DNA from: Smithella sp. D17
GTDB lineage: Bacteria > Desulfobacterota > Syntrophia > Syntrophales > Smithellaceae
Direction: 5' to 3'
Assembly: GCA_000753945.1 (NCBI GenBank)
Contig: JQOA01000080.1
Coordinates: 1 to 27,184, forward strand
DNA length: 27,184 nt
Positions 5,879-14,406 of this stretch are shown piece after piece. Below the pieces are notes generated by a model. That model saw nothing but the letters and a program-made list of their open reading frames with translations, was not told the origin of the DNA and searched no databases. How positions within the stretch are numbered: the first letter of the stretch is position 1; every line of letters begins with the position of its first letter. A program made the position numbers and the translations under genes.

Positions 5879-7159
5879 TTATTTACCACCCTCTTGGTTA
5901 TACGGAGAAATTACCATCACTTCCTTAATCGATTTCTGGTCGGCGTTTTCAATGATAAACGTAATTCCGCCATACTGAAACCTTTCTTTAGGCTTCGGAA
6001 TTCTTCCCATCTGCTGCATCAGGAAGCCGCCGACAGTTTCATAGTTTCCTTCAGGAAATACAGTTTTAATTAATTGCCGCAAAGTGCCCATTTCCAGCCG
6101 TCCCGAAACAAGATATCGTCCTTCAGATATTTTTCTATACAGTTTTTCTCCCGCAACATATTCATCAATTGTCCCGACAATTTCTTCTCCGATGTCTTCT
6201 ATGGTGACAACGCCTGTCGCGCCTCCGTATTCATCCACCATCACCGCCATTTGCTCATTTTTTTTCTGCATTGCCGCGAGCAGTTCGCTGACTTTTTTTG
6301 TTTCCGGCACGTAAAAAACATCCTTCTGCATACAGGAAGCGACTGTTGTTCCGCCGACACCTTCCGGGACCTGTTTGTCCTTAAGAAGCATCTCTAAAAG
6401 ATCAAAGTAATGGAGAATTCCAACAATATTGTACACGGTATCTTCATACACGGGAATGCGCATATATTTTTTATCGGCCACAACGCCCACTGCTTCAGAA
6501 ATTTTCATGGTTGCCGACAAGGAAGTCAAAGCGGAAATAGGCACCATAATTTTAACAGCGGTTAATTCTGAAAAATCAAAAACGCGGCTGACCATTTCCT
6601 TTTCCGTGGTCAGGATATCGCCGCCCTTGGTCTTTTCGCCCAGAATATATTTCAGACCTTCCTTGGTAATATGGGAAGTTTCTCCGGCCTTGCGATCAGA
6701 AGAAAGATGAACCGTTCCCCGTGACACGGCCGCGATAAGAAAAGCGACCGGATAAAAAAGCATTGAGGAAAAACGGATAAACCAGGCAACTCTCACCGCC
6801 ATTGCTTCTGAGTGATGCAGAAATATACTGCGGGCAATAATCATTATAAAAAGAATCGGCAGCATAATCATAAAGGCTATTTTTTCGCCCCGCGCCTGAC
6901 CGTAAAAGGATATCAGAAGGCCTGTCACCAGAGTTGAAGCGATGATAATCGCCAGATTGGTTCCGACAAGCGCAGTGGAAATAAACCACTCCGGCCTTTC
7001 TTTTAGTTTAACTGCCTGCACAGCAGAGCCAGAGCCCTGATGCGCGCGATTTTTGAGCTTGTTTATATCGGAAGCGAACAGCGCCACTTCACCGCCGGAA
7101 TACAACATTTCCAGTACAAGACATAAAAATATGGCCGCGATGATTAAATAAAAGCTCAT
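5879..7159 (-). CDS. CNNM/CorC-HlyC-type CBS-domain membrane protein (second of a pair)
   Basis: The protein belongs to the UPF0053/HlyC-CorC family, linked to Mg2+/Co2+ transport or membrane stress. The 426 residues contain a CNNM membrane domain (residues ~1-175, several hydrophobic helices including the start MSFYLIIAAIFLCLVLEMLY). A CBS pair follows (~195-325, with TAVKIMVPISALTSL and VMVDEYGGATGVVTIEDIGE). A C-terminal CorC_HlyC domain comes last (~340-420, SEGRYLVSGRLEMGTL and TVGGFLMQQMGRIPK). Its ATG shares one base with the stop of the upstream paralogue (TAATG), so the two are co-translated and may form a heteromer. The name hemolysin sometimes given to this family is historical. 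Confidence 0.9.
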   Translation of the reverse strand: MSFYLIIAAIFLCLVLEMLYSGGEVALFASDINKLKNRAHQGSGSAVQAVKLKERPEWFISTALVGTNLAIIIASTLVTGLLISFYGQARGEKIAFMIMLPILFIMIIARSIFLHHSEAMAVRVAWFIRFSSMLFYPVAFLIAAVSRGTVHLSSDRKAGETSHITKEGLKYILGEKTKGGDILTTEKEMVSRVFDFSELTAVKIMVPISALTSLSATMKISEAVGVVADKKYMRIPVYEDTVYNIVGILHYFDLLEMLLKDKQVPEGVGGTTVASCMQKDVFYVPETKKVSELLAAMQKKNEQMAVMVDEYGGATGVVTIEDIGEEIVGTIDEYVAGEKLYRKISEGRYLVSGRLEMGTLRQLIKTVFPEGNYETVGGFLMQQMGRIPKPKERFQYGGITFIIENADQKSIKEVMVISPYNQEGGK

Positions 7160-8424
7160 TATTTTTCCGGCTCCTGTGACTTTTCCCTGGTTATTTTCAC
7201 CTTCAGTATTCTTGTCTTGCTGATATCATGAACGGAAAATACATATCCTTCCGAGCTTACTTCCTCGCCTTTTTCCGGCATCTTTCCGAAAAGGTGCAGA
7301 ACAAACCCGCCTATTGTATCGAATTCATCCTCCGGCAATTCAGCTTCGAGAATTTTATTGCATTGTTCAACCGACATACCGCCATCCACGATAATTGTAT
7401 TTTCATCAATTTTCTCACAGCCGTCACTACCTGATTCATTAACGCCTTCTGTCTCTTCAAAAAGATGTTCCAGAATATGCTCCAGCGTTATCATTCCGGA
7501 AACCCCGCCATATTCATCAACTACAATGGCAATCTGCAGAAAATTTTTCTGGAAATCATGCAAAAGCCCGTGAACCGTTTGTTGTTCAGGAACAAAATAT
7601 GGTTTCATTAAAAGATTTTGGATGCTGTCCTGTGTTCTTCCCCGCCAGACGTTGTTGAGCAAATCACGGGCAAATAAAATTCCGGCAATATCGTCTCTGT
7701 CCTCTCTGTAAACGGGCACACGCTCCTGCCTGGCTTTGGCTATGGATTGAAGCATTTCTTCAACCGGCATATTCAGCGGAAGACAAAACATATCCACGCG
7801 GGGTATCATTATGTCCGTCACCGGCCTGTCACCCAGTTCAAATATTTTATTAATTAATTCTTTTTGCGATTCATCCACCACACCTTCAAGATTACCGGCA
7901 TCAATGAGCGTTTTAAATTCATCCTCCATCAGAGCTTCCGATTCCTCGGATTTATCCGCACCATAACGTCGCAGAAAAAGCCCGGATATTTTTTCCAGAC
8001 CGGCCACTATCGGATACTCCAGCCGGGAAATAACGGTAAGTGGAAATGAAACTAAAGAAGAAAGCTGCATCGGATAGGTAACGCCGAAGGTCTTGGGAAT
8101 GGCTTCACCGACAAACAGCAAAACAACGGTTGTAAAAACAATGGAAACCCATTGCCCGTTGATTCCCAAAAGCCCGATGAAATAGGAAGCCGCCAGAATG
8201 GAAATGCTGACATTGACAACTTCGTTGCTGGTCACTATCGTGATCAGCAAACGCCGCTGGTTGGAAAGCAGCTTAACAACATATTCAAAAAACGGATAGT
8301 TGTCCCGTTTCATTTTGTGCAGGTGTAGATCCCTCAGCGAAAGCAGAGCTGCTTCGGCCGACGAAAAAAACCCTGAAAGCATAAACAGAATGATTAAAAC
8401 AACAATATCAGCATTCCAGCCCAA
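7159..8424 (-). CDS. CNNM/CorC-HlyC-type CBS-domain membrane protein (first of a pair)
   Basis: A 421-residue paralogue of the downstream gene with the same layout. The CNNM domain with helices such as VVLIILFMLSGFFSSAEAAL and IVFTTVVLLFVGEAIPKTFG covers residues ~1-180. A CBS pair (~195-320) contains TDIMIPRVDMFCLP and IVVDEYGGVSGMITLEHILE. The CorC_HlyC domain (~340-415) contains FDTIGGFVLHLFGKMPEKGE. The start is a TTG (8422-8424) chosen because GAGGTGG sits 8 nt upstream and the first membrane helix begins at once. Tandem UPF0053 genes are known in other bacteria. Ion specificity cannot be read from sequence. Confidence 0.9.
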   Translation of the reverse strand: MGWNADIVVLIILFMLSGFFSSAEAALLSLRDLHLHKMKRDNYPFFEYVVKLLSNQRRLLITIVTSNEVVNVSISILAASYFIGLLGINGQWVSIVFTTVVLLFVGEAIPKTFGVTYPMQLSSLVSFPLTVISRLEYPIVAGLEKISGLFLRRYGADKSEESEALMEDEFKTLIDAGNLEGVVDESQKELINKIFELGDRPVTDIMIPRVDMFCLPLNMPVEEMLQSIAKARQERVPVYREDRDDIAGILFARDLLNNVWRGRTQDSIQNLLMKPYFVPEQQTVHGLLHDFQKNFLQIAIVVDEYGGVSGMITLEHILEHLFEETEGVNESGSDGCEKIDENTIIVDGGMSVEQCNKILEAELPEDEFDTIGGFVLHLFGKMPEKGEEVSSEGYVFSVHDISKTRILKVKITREKSQEPEK

Positions 8425-8731
8425 TTATTTTGCCACCTCACCTTTCTTGTTGATATACTTTAATTTAACAGATTATAGAAAAAAAATAAACTAATTGTAC
8501 CTTTATTATTAAATTGACAGTGGAAAGCATTCTTTCTATACTTCCATACCAAGTCGCCTTCTTCGGCTAACTTCGTTGGCATCGTCGTCGGCTTCCTCAA
8601 CGTATCATCATATACGCCTGCGGAGCCTCCTCCTTGCCGCCTCGTTATCCTTTGAAGCCAACTTGGCATAAAAACAAAGAAAACCATCTTAATTTTCTCC
8701 ATTAGAAACCACATTAAGGGAGGATTGCATT
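8425..8731. other. Divergent intergenic region with dispersed repeat
   Basis: About 300 bases between the divergent CBS-protein pair and the DUF4197 gene. It carries the dispersed repeat at 8546-8670. A ribosome binding site (GGGAGG, about 8717-8722) precedes the DUF4197 gene. Promoters for both directions must lie here but none is clear by eye. Short open frames over the repeat are not credible genes. Confidence 0.6.
8546..8670. repeat. 120-bp dispersed intergenic repeat, copy 1
   Basis: The core, containing CTTCTTCGGCTAACTTCGTT, CGTCGTCGGCTTCCTCAACG and TGCCGCCTCGTTATCCTTTG, recurs nearly unchanged and in the same orientation at 23451-23574. The edges are imperfect inverted repeats (TACCAAGTCGCCTTC against GAAGCCAACTTGGCATA). 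It has no coding function that I can support. This looks like a short non-autonomous element or an intergenic structural repeat. Confidence 0.8.
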
Positions 8732-9457
8732 ATGAAAAGAAAATATATCTTCTTAAGTATTTTGTTCGTATTATTCATTTGTCCATACAGCCACGCGTCT
8801 TTTCTTGATACACTTAAAGACACACTTAATACCGTGACATCTACCACCCCTTCCGGCAGCAGCGGGAAAATTGATCTGGGACTCAAAGAAGCGCTAAATG
8901 TCGGCATAAAAAACACTATAAATTATCTGGGGAAAAATGACGGTTACTTCGCCAATGCCGCCGTCAAGATATTAATACCTGAAAAAGTTAGAAAATTAGA
9001 ACCAGCTCTGCGAGGTATCGGCTATGGACCGCAACTGGATGAATTTACGCTCAGCATGAACAGAGCCGCGGAAAAAGCTGCTCCGTTGGCCGCGGATATC
9101 TTCTCAACTGCGATTACAGAGATGAGCTTTGACGACGCCAATAAAATTCTGCGTGGCGGAAATACAGCTGCGACGGATTATCTCAAAACAAAAACATACG
9201 ACAAACTGCTGGAGAAATTTCAGCCGGCAGTACGCAAAACGATGAGCGAGTACAAAGTAACTCAAAAATACGACGCGCTCAACGAAAAAGTAAACAAACT
9301 GCCTCTGATCGGTCAATCTACAAATCTGGATGTAAACAGATATGTTTCATCCAAAGCGCTCGATGGATTATTTTCCGTTCTGGCCAAAGAAGAAACGAAT
9401 ATCCGCACTAATCCCAAAGCGAGAGTGACTGATCTGCTGAAGGAAGTTTTTAAATAA
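8732..9457 (+). CDS. DUF4197 family secreted protein
   Basis: The 241-residue product starts with a signal peptide (KRKYIFLSILFVLFICPYSHA), predicted to be cut near SHA-SF, so the protein is periplasmic. The mature part matches DUF4197: LDTLKDTLN, then GLKEALNVGIKNTINYLGKN, DGYFANAAVKILIPEK, a run of helices with SFDDANKILRGGNTAATDYL, and the C-terminal YVSSKALDGLFSVLAKEE. The function of the family is unknown. The Cys at about residue 12 is inside the hydrophobic core and is not a lipobox. It is followed 29 nt later by purD on the same strand, and a shared transcript is possible without functional meaning. Confidence 0.88.
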   Translation: MKRKYIFLSILFVLFICPYSHASFLDTLKDTLNTVTSTTPSGSSGKIDLGLKEALNVGIKNTINYLGKNDGYFANAAVKILIPEKVRKLEPALRGIGYGPQLDEFTLSMNRAAEKAAPLAADIFSTAITEMSFDDANKILRGGNTAATDYLKTKTYDKLLEKFQPAVRKTMSEYKVTQKYDALNEKVNKLPLIGQSTNLDVNRYVSSKALDGLFSVLAKEETNIRTNPKARVTDLLKEVFK

Positions 9458-9486
9458 TCTGACAACAAACAGGAGAAATACCAATT

Positions 9487-10815
9487 ATGCCCAAAATACT
9501 GCTCATAGGAAACGGCGCAAGGGAACACGCGCTGGCCGAAGCGATTACCCGCTCTCAACAAAAGCCCCTGCTTTTCTCTTTTATGAAATCAAACAATCCG
9601 GGCATAGCTTCTCTTTCGGCAAAAACGATGTTGGGTAGTTATTCCGATCTCCAAGCAATTACAGGTTTTGCTGTGGAAAATAAAATCGAGTTCGCCGTCA
9701 TCGGCCCTGAAGATCCTCTCAACAACGGTGTTGCAGATGCCCTGGCTAAAATAAACATTCCTGCTGTAGGGCCGACAAAAAGTCTGGCACGGCTGGAAAC
9801 TTCCAAATCATTTACCAGAAATCTTGTCAGTAAATATAATATTCCCGGTAATCCGCAGTTCAAAGTGTTTACAACGATCAATGGAGTAGAAGCTTTTTTA
9901 AATGAACTGGAAGGAATCGTTCTCAAACCGGATGGTTTAACCGGCGGCAAGGGTGTGCAGGTTCAAGGGGACCATTTTGAAACAAAAGAAGATGCTTTAA
10001 AGCTGTGTGAACAAGTACTCGGCGGCGGATCTTCACTGATTGTCGAAGAAAAATTCGATGGTGAAGAATTTTCGCTGCAATGCCTGTGCGACGGAAAAAC
10101 AGTGGTTGCCACACCGCTGGTACAGGATCACAAAAGAAGATTCGACGGCGACAAAGGACCGAACACCGGCGGAATGGGCTCCTATTCCCTGCCCGATCAT
10201 TCCATGCCTTTTTTAAAACCAAAGGATTTGGGGGATGGACTGGAAATCACCCGTCAGGTCGCGGCAGCACTTCTTAAAGAAACAGGCAACCCCTACAAAG
10301 GTGTTATGTACGGCGGTTTTATTGCTACAAAAAACGGCGTAAAACTTCTGGAATACAACGCACGATTTGGCGATCCCGAAGCAATGAACATTCTGCCGCT
10401 TTTAAAAACTGATTTTGTGGAGGTCTGCCGCCACATCATTGCCGGAACACTGGATAAATTAAAAATTGAATTCGAACACAAAGCGACTGTTTGCAAATAT
10501 GTTGTACCGAAAGGTTATGGTCTGCCCGCTGATCATCCCGATGCCGCTTCATCCAAAGCCAGGATCGAAGTGGGAAACGTGGGCAAGGCACGACTTTATT
10601 ATTCATCAGTGGATAAAAAAGAGGACGGTTTGTATTTGAGCGCTTCGCGCGCAATCGGGATTGTCGGAATCGCCGGCGATTTAGCCGAAGCGCGAAAAAT
10701 TGCCGAAGAAGGAGTCAAAGCTGTCAAAGGACCGGTTGCCTATCGCGAGGACATTGGCACGGAGGCTCTCATTCAAAAACGTATTGATCATATGAAGAAG
10801 ATAAGAAAAGATTAA
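9487..10815 (+). CDS. purD: Phosphoribosylamine-glycine ligase (GAR synthetase)
   Basis: PurD carries out the second step of purine synthesis, joining glycine to phosphoribosylamine with ATP. The 442-residue protein begins with KILLIGNGAREHALAEAI, the PurD N-terminal loop. The GPEDPLNNGVADAL segment and the ATP-grasp domain follow. In the latter, KPDGLTGGKGVQV binds ATP, EEFSLQCLCDG and VQDHKRRFDGDKGPNTGGMG form the signature, and EYNARFGDPEAM supplies metal ligands. The C-terminal domain reads YLSASRAIGIVGIAGDL. All motifs are intact and the length is normal. The ATG has AGGAGA about 10 nt upstream. Confidence 0.95.
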   Translation: MPKILLIGNGAREHALAEAITRSQQKPLLFSFMKSNNPGIASLSAKTMLGSYSDLQAITGFAVENKIEFAVIGPEDPLNNGVADALAKINIPAVGPTKSLARLETSKSFTRNLVSKYNIPGNPQFKVFTTINGVEAFLNELEGIVLKPDGLTGGKGVQVQGDHFETKEDALKLCEQVLGGGSSLIVEEKFDGEEFSLQCLCDGKTVVATPLVQDHKRRFDGDKGPNTGGMGSYSLPDHSMPFLKPKDLGDGLEITRQVAAALLKETGNPYKGVMYGGFIATKNGVKLLEYNARFGDPEAMNILPLLKTDFVEVCRHIIAGTLDKLKIEFEHKATVCKYVVPKGYGLPADHPDAASSKARIEVGNVGKARLYYSSVDKKEDGLYLSASRAIGIVGIAGDLAEARKIAEEGVKAVKGPVAYREDIGTEALIQKRIDHMKKIRKD

Positions 10816-10830
10816 TCATTCACTAAGAGG

Positions 10831-11491
10831 ATGGCAATGCTATTCAACAAACCCCTCACGGATATTATAAGACAACGTAAATCAATTCGCAGCTACACGG
10901 ATGCACCAATCGAAGAAGAGAAAAAACCCGACGGGTTTTATTATCGGCGCGGTTGAAAAGAAACATCACAATCTGGAAGACTTCGGCTATCTTATGTAAA
11001 AAAATATTCTGATGGCAACGGATCTGGGATTAGGTACTTGTTGGCTCGGCGGAACATTCAGTTCCAGCCGCTTCGCGCAAAAGATCGCTTTACAAAATAA
11101 TGAGGCACTGCCGGCTGTAACGCCGGTAGGCTACGCTGTGCCCAGAATATCGGCAATAGATTCTGTTATCCGCAGTGCTTCCGGTGCGAATAATCGCACG
11201 CCATGGAATTCTTTATTTTTCAACAAAGACGATAAGCCTCTTTCTGTTGTGCAGGCCAGCCGTTACTCCACACCACTGGAAATGGTACGCCTTGCGCCGT
11301 CGGCTACTAATTTCCAGCCCTGGCGAATCATAAAAGCGTCCGAACCGGATATGTTTCATTTTTGTATAAAACGTGCACCGGGGCTGAAACAATTATTTTC
11401 CATGAAATCAGATTTGCAGCGCATAGATATAGGCATCGCCATGTGTCATTTTGAACTTGCGGCAGAGGAAGAAGGTTTAAAAGGTAATGGT
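10831..11491 (+). pseudogene. Decayed nitroreductase-family gene
   Basis: The ATG at 10831 (with AGAGG just upstream) starts a normal nitroreductase N-terminus, LFNKPLTDIIRQRKSIRSYT, but the frame fails at a TGA (10954-10956). Near 10928 the coding continues in another frame as GFIIGAVEKKHHNLEDFGYL, so tens of codons of FMN-binding sequence are missing and the frame has shifted. A TAA at 10997-10999 replaces a codon between LM and KNILMATDLGLGTCWLGG. From 11012 the frame is open and shows later nitroreductase features such as RLAPSATNFQPWRI. Homology ends near 11491, where an unrelated sequence is fused. At least three lesions make it a clear pseudogene. Confidence 0.85.
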
Positions 11492-11938
11492 TTATATGGA
11501 AAAGCAAAAACAGGAATACCATCTGTGCACTGGGCATTTGCACTGAATAATAGAGAGGTATGGATTGAGCTTGAGATTAAAGCCAAAAACGGACAACCTC
11601 AGGAATCCGTTTACAATCAGATACATGCGAAATCGGTCGAAATTGAAAAAAAGCTGGGATACAAAATTCGCTGGAACGAAGATGATCTCATTATAATATC
11701 ACACAGAATAAAAACCGGAGGAGATTATAGAATTAAAACAGTCATGCCATTTTCACTTGACGATGTCAGATCCGGAAAGAGTAATACCGTTGAATCATGG
11801 GCAGAAAGAATGGTGTTATTTATTCAGGTGCTGTCTCCATTTTTGCCTTGGAAAGATCATCATAAAGAAATAATATCAACATATTATGACTTTTTTTCAA
11901 GGACGACTAATTACGATCCTATTGGGAGGAACTTATGA
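11492..11938 (+). CDS. DUF4268-like C-terminal fragment fused to the nitroreductase remnant
   Basis: The frame open from 11012 runs through the nitroreductase remnant into about 148 residues of a different protein. The segment REVWIELEIKAKNG, IEKKLGYKIRW and ESWAERMVLFIQVLSPFL follows the order of DUF4268, a domain found with restriction-like and PD-(D/E)XK proteins; this match is by memory of the pattern. The N-terminal part of that gene is lost. Its TGA (11936-11938) overlaps the ATG of the DUF262 gene (ATGA), the spacing of a native operon. I therefore infer that the fragment belongs to the DUF262 locus and was joined to the nitroreductase by a deletion. Whether the chimera (308 codons from 11012) is expressed is unknown. 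Confidence 0.6.
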   Translation, partial: LYGKAKTGIPSVHWAFALNNREVWIELEIKAKNGQPQESVYNQIHAKSVEIEKKLGYKIRWNEDDLIIISHRIKTGGDYRIKTVMPFSLDDVRSGKSNTVESWAERMVLFIQVLSPFLPWKDHHKEIISTYYDFFSRTTNYDPIGRNL

Positions 11939-13680
11939 GCTACAAGTCTGAAACCATTGCGGCGATTCTTCCGCGCATCAACACCACATATTTCCTTCCT
12001 GCTATGCAACGAGAATTCATTTGGACGGAAGAACAAGTATGTGCATTGTTTGATTCGGTAATGCGTCGGTACCCAATCAGCTCTTTTTTGTTTTGGCAGG
12101 TTCCAACGGAAGCACGCGACGATGTTGAAGCGTATGAATTTCTACACAGCGTAAATAAGTCACGCAACCGGGCTCATTTGGCTCGCTTATAAGGCAGACG
12201 CGACATCACATTTGTTTTGGACGGGCAGCAAAGACTGACTGCACTTTTGGTTGGATTGCAAGGAACCTATCTTGGCAGAAAAACGAAGAGCGGGAAAGGT
12301 GCACGGACAACTGCCCCCAAAAAGCTGTATTTAGACCTACTACATGACGGGAGAGTTCCCGATGCTGATGACGAGATATACTATCACTTTGAATTCTATG
12401 AATATACTCCAACCGTGCTCAAAAAGAACAGCTACTGGTTCGAAGTTAGACGCATTCTGGATGAGGAGTTCGAATCTGATCTGGCAGATCAAATAGATTA
12501 CTATAAACAGGTGATCAGAGAGGTCCGAGGAAAGTTAACTTCACAGGAAGCGAACATCGTTGAACATAACCTGACACGCTTATACGAGGGTATCCGGTCG
12601 GACGTTGCCATCTCATACTATACTGAAACTGATCCCGACCACGAACGCATTTTGGAAATCTTCGTTCGTGCAAACTCGGGAGGAACTATATTGAGCAAGT
12701 CCGATTTGCTATTATCAACTCTGACGCTGCACTGGGGCACGGAAAACGCGCGTGAGGTGATCAATCAGTTTGTAGATATTCTAAACAACCAACTTACGCG
12801 GAAGAATAGATTGAATAAAGATTTCATCATGAAGTCCTGTCTGGTGCTCCTGGATCTGCCGATAACTTACCGTGTGTCTAGCTTCACAAAGGACACGTGT
12901 ACCCGTATCAGAAGTTCGTGGATTGATGTTCAGCACGCAATAAAACGGACAGTAGATGCGGCGAACGCGTTTGGAATAGACGAAAACACTCTGACAAGTT
13001 TTAATGCGCTCATTCCCATTGCGTATTATCTGCACCAGCAGCCTAGACTGACACTGCGAGGAGAGTCGGCCGCCGAAGTTCTTAATGCGCAACGCGTGCG
13101 TGTATGGCTCATATCTGTCCTCTTGAATAACGTCATGGGAGGCACCTCAGATTCAATGCTGACTAAATTGCGGGGCGTGCTGCAAATCTATCGCAGGCCG
13201 AATGGCGATTTCCCAATAGCAGAGCTTAACAAGGCAATTGCAGAAGCTGGCCGGATTGCTGCTTCATCTGACAATGCAGTAGAAAAAGTATTGAACATCA
13301 AATATGGCGACAAAGACGCATGCTTTCTCGCACTGTCATTGTTGTATGATGATAGAAACTGGGGAACTATCAATTATTCCATTGACCATCTCTTTCCGCA
13401 AGAGTCGTTCAGGAAGAATGTGCCGGATCAGGTAAAGGAATTTCGCGATGACTTTGCGAACCTGGCGCTTGTCATCAGTGATGAAAACTCGGGCAAGAAA
13501 AATCAGCCGTTAAACGAATGGCTTACCACGCGAAGCCCGGAATATTTGAAACGCCATTTTATTCCGACCGATCAGTCCCTCTGGCACATCGAACGATTTG
13601 AAAAATTCGTGATCGAACGACGCAAATTACTAAGAGCCAGGCTGCAATGCGTGTTTTTACCCGATGGCGAATCCACATAG
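11935..13680 (+). pseudogene. DUF262/DUF1524 (GmrSD-like) restriction protein, interrupted by one stop
   Basis: GmrSD-like proteins are type IV restriction enzymes against modified phage DNA. The 581-codon frame has the DUF262 start (YFLPAMQREFIWTEEQ, PISSFLFWQV), then DGQQRLTALLVGLQG (codons ~96-110) with the nucleotide-handling DGQQR. FVRANSGGTILSKSDLL follows, and a C-terminal DUF1524-type HNH region has NYSIDHLFPQESF (His about codon 485) with LALVISDENSGKKNQPLNEW. A TAA at 12190-12192 (codon 86) breaks the frame just before DGQQR, and the reading continues in the same frame afterwards. A restart at the TTG 12217 would lose the N-terminal DUF262 strand. It is either a recent nonsense mutation or a base-call error. 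Confidence 0.85.
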
Positions 13681-13811
13681 ATCAGAAATAAGGTAAGTGG
13701 GAAGAAAAACAGTAGCAAAGGATGCAATGCGGAAATGACACGCAAATCATGTAAAAACCTTAACGACAGAACTTCCAAGTGATAGTGTATAATTAAAGAG
13801 AGGAGGAAAAT
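13681..13811. other. Short gap with a promoter for the truncated gene
   Basis: Holds TATAAT at 13788-13793 and AGGAGG at 13801-13806 in front of the truncated gene at 13812. No -35 box is convincing. No other gene seen. Confidence 0.5.
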
Positions 13812-13885
13812 ATGAGTTCCGGTAAACCAGAGGATTGGGAAAACACAAAGAAGCAATTAATGAATCCTGATCCGGTATCAAAAAA
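13812..13885 (+). pseudogene. 5' fragment of a gene cut by the ISKra4 element
   Basis: ATG 13812 has AGGAGG 5 nt upstream and a TATAAT further up, so it looks like a genuine gene start. Only 24 codons (MSSGKPEDWENTKKQL, then MNPDPVSKK) remain before the left inverted repeat of the insertion sequence at 13885. The pattern resembles the first residues of XRE-type antitoxins, whose starts often read like KARLLxDPEV; this is weak. I cannot find its continuation right of the IS at 15432. Confidence 0.45.
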
Positions 13886-13992
13886 GGGTCTGCGACAAAA
13901 AAGTAGGTATGGAATAAAAAATGTATTGACAGGATTGGTTTTTCCTCCTATTCTCTGCATGCCATATGGCAATCAGACAACAGGAGGCAGCC

Positions 13993-14406
13993 ATGGAAAA
14001 AGAACTGAAAGAGCTGGAAGAAGAAAGAAGGAAGTTATACAGAATGTTATCAGCAACTGGAGATTTTCGCCGAGGGATGATATCGGTTAACTACCGAAGA
14101 TGTGGAAAGCCAAATTGTATTTGCACCCAGGAAGGTCATCCTGGACATGGGCCGCAATACTTATGGAATGCAACCATCAAATGTAAGAGCTACGCCAAGA
14201 GCATTCCATTAGGTCCGGAGCTGGAGAAGTGCAAGCAGGAGACAGATAATCACCGGCAGTTTACGAAACTCTGCGAAGAGATTGTTCTGGTAAACGAACG
14301 TATTTGCGATTTGCGACCTGTTCCCGAAGTGAAAGATGAAAAAGAGATGGCTGATCTTAAAAAAAAATTGCAGAAACAGTTCACGGGGAAGTACAGAAAG
14401 AGATAG
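13993..14406 (+). CDS. DUF6788 family protein of the ISKra4 element
   Basis: The 137-residue protein is a small companion of ISKra4-type transposases. It begins with a charged helix (EKELKELEEERRKLYRML), then GMISVNYRRCGKPNCICTQEG, where the Cys pair and a following His suggest a metal site. HGPQYLWNATIKCKSYAKSI and a C-terminal coiled coil follow. I chose ATG 13993 over the upstream ATG 13966 because AGGAGG (13982-13987) stands 5 nt before it. The 3' end overlaps the transposase frame by about 45 nt. A run of nine A (14359-14367) lies within the overlap. Its function is unknown; it may be the N-terminal part of a frameshift fusion with the transposase. Confidence 0.75.
   Translation: MEKELKELEEERRKLYRMLSATGDFRRGMISVNYRRCGKPNCICTQEGHPGHGPQYLWNATIKCKSYAKSIPLGPELEKCKQETDNHRQFTKLCEEIVLVNERICDLRPVPEVKDEKEMADLKKKLQKQFTGKYRKR
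14359..14370 (+). promoter_or_regulatory. Candidate -1 frameshift slippery site (A9)
   Basis: The DUF6788 frame reads CTT AAA AAA AAA TTG, and the transposase lies in the -1 frame, open from 14361. An A-AAA-AAA heptamer in an overlap is a classic slippery site, and A runs also allow transcriptional slippage. The transposase frame has no ATG near its expected N-terminus (its motif QKEIDYIVSRYCFAKDNGDS precedes the first ATG at 14493). That supports fusion over a separate start. Not tested. Confidence 0.5.

Noticed and set aside
8460..8714. 84-codon minus-strand frame over the dispersed repeat
   Set aside because: Its readable part is only the translated repeat; such frames appear wherever the repeat occurs, so it is not evidence of a gene.
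13812..14090. 92-codon frame as a complete gene
   Set aside because: Only the first 24 codons are native; the rest crosses the IS inverted repeat and the DUF6788 gene in a wrong frame.
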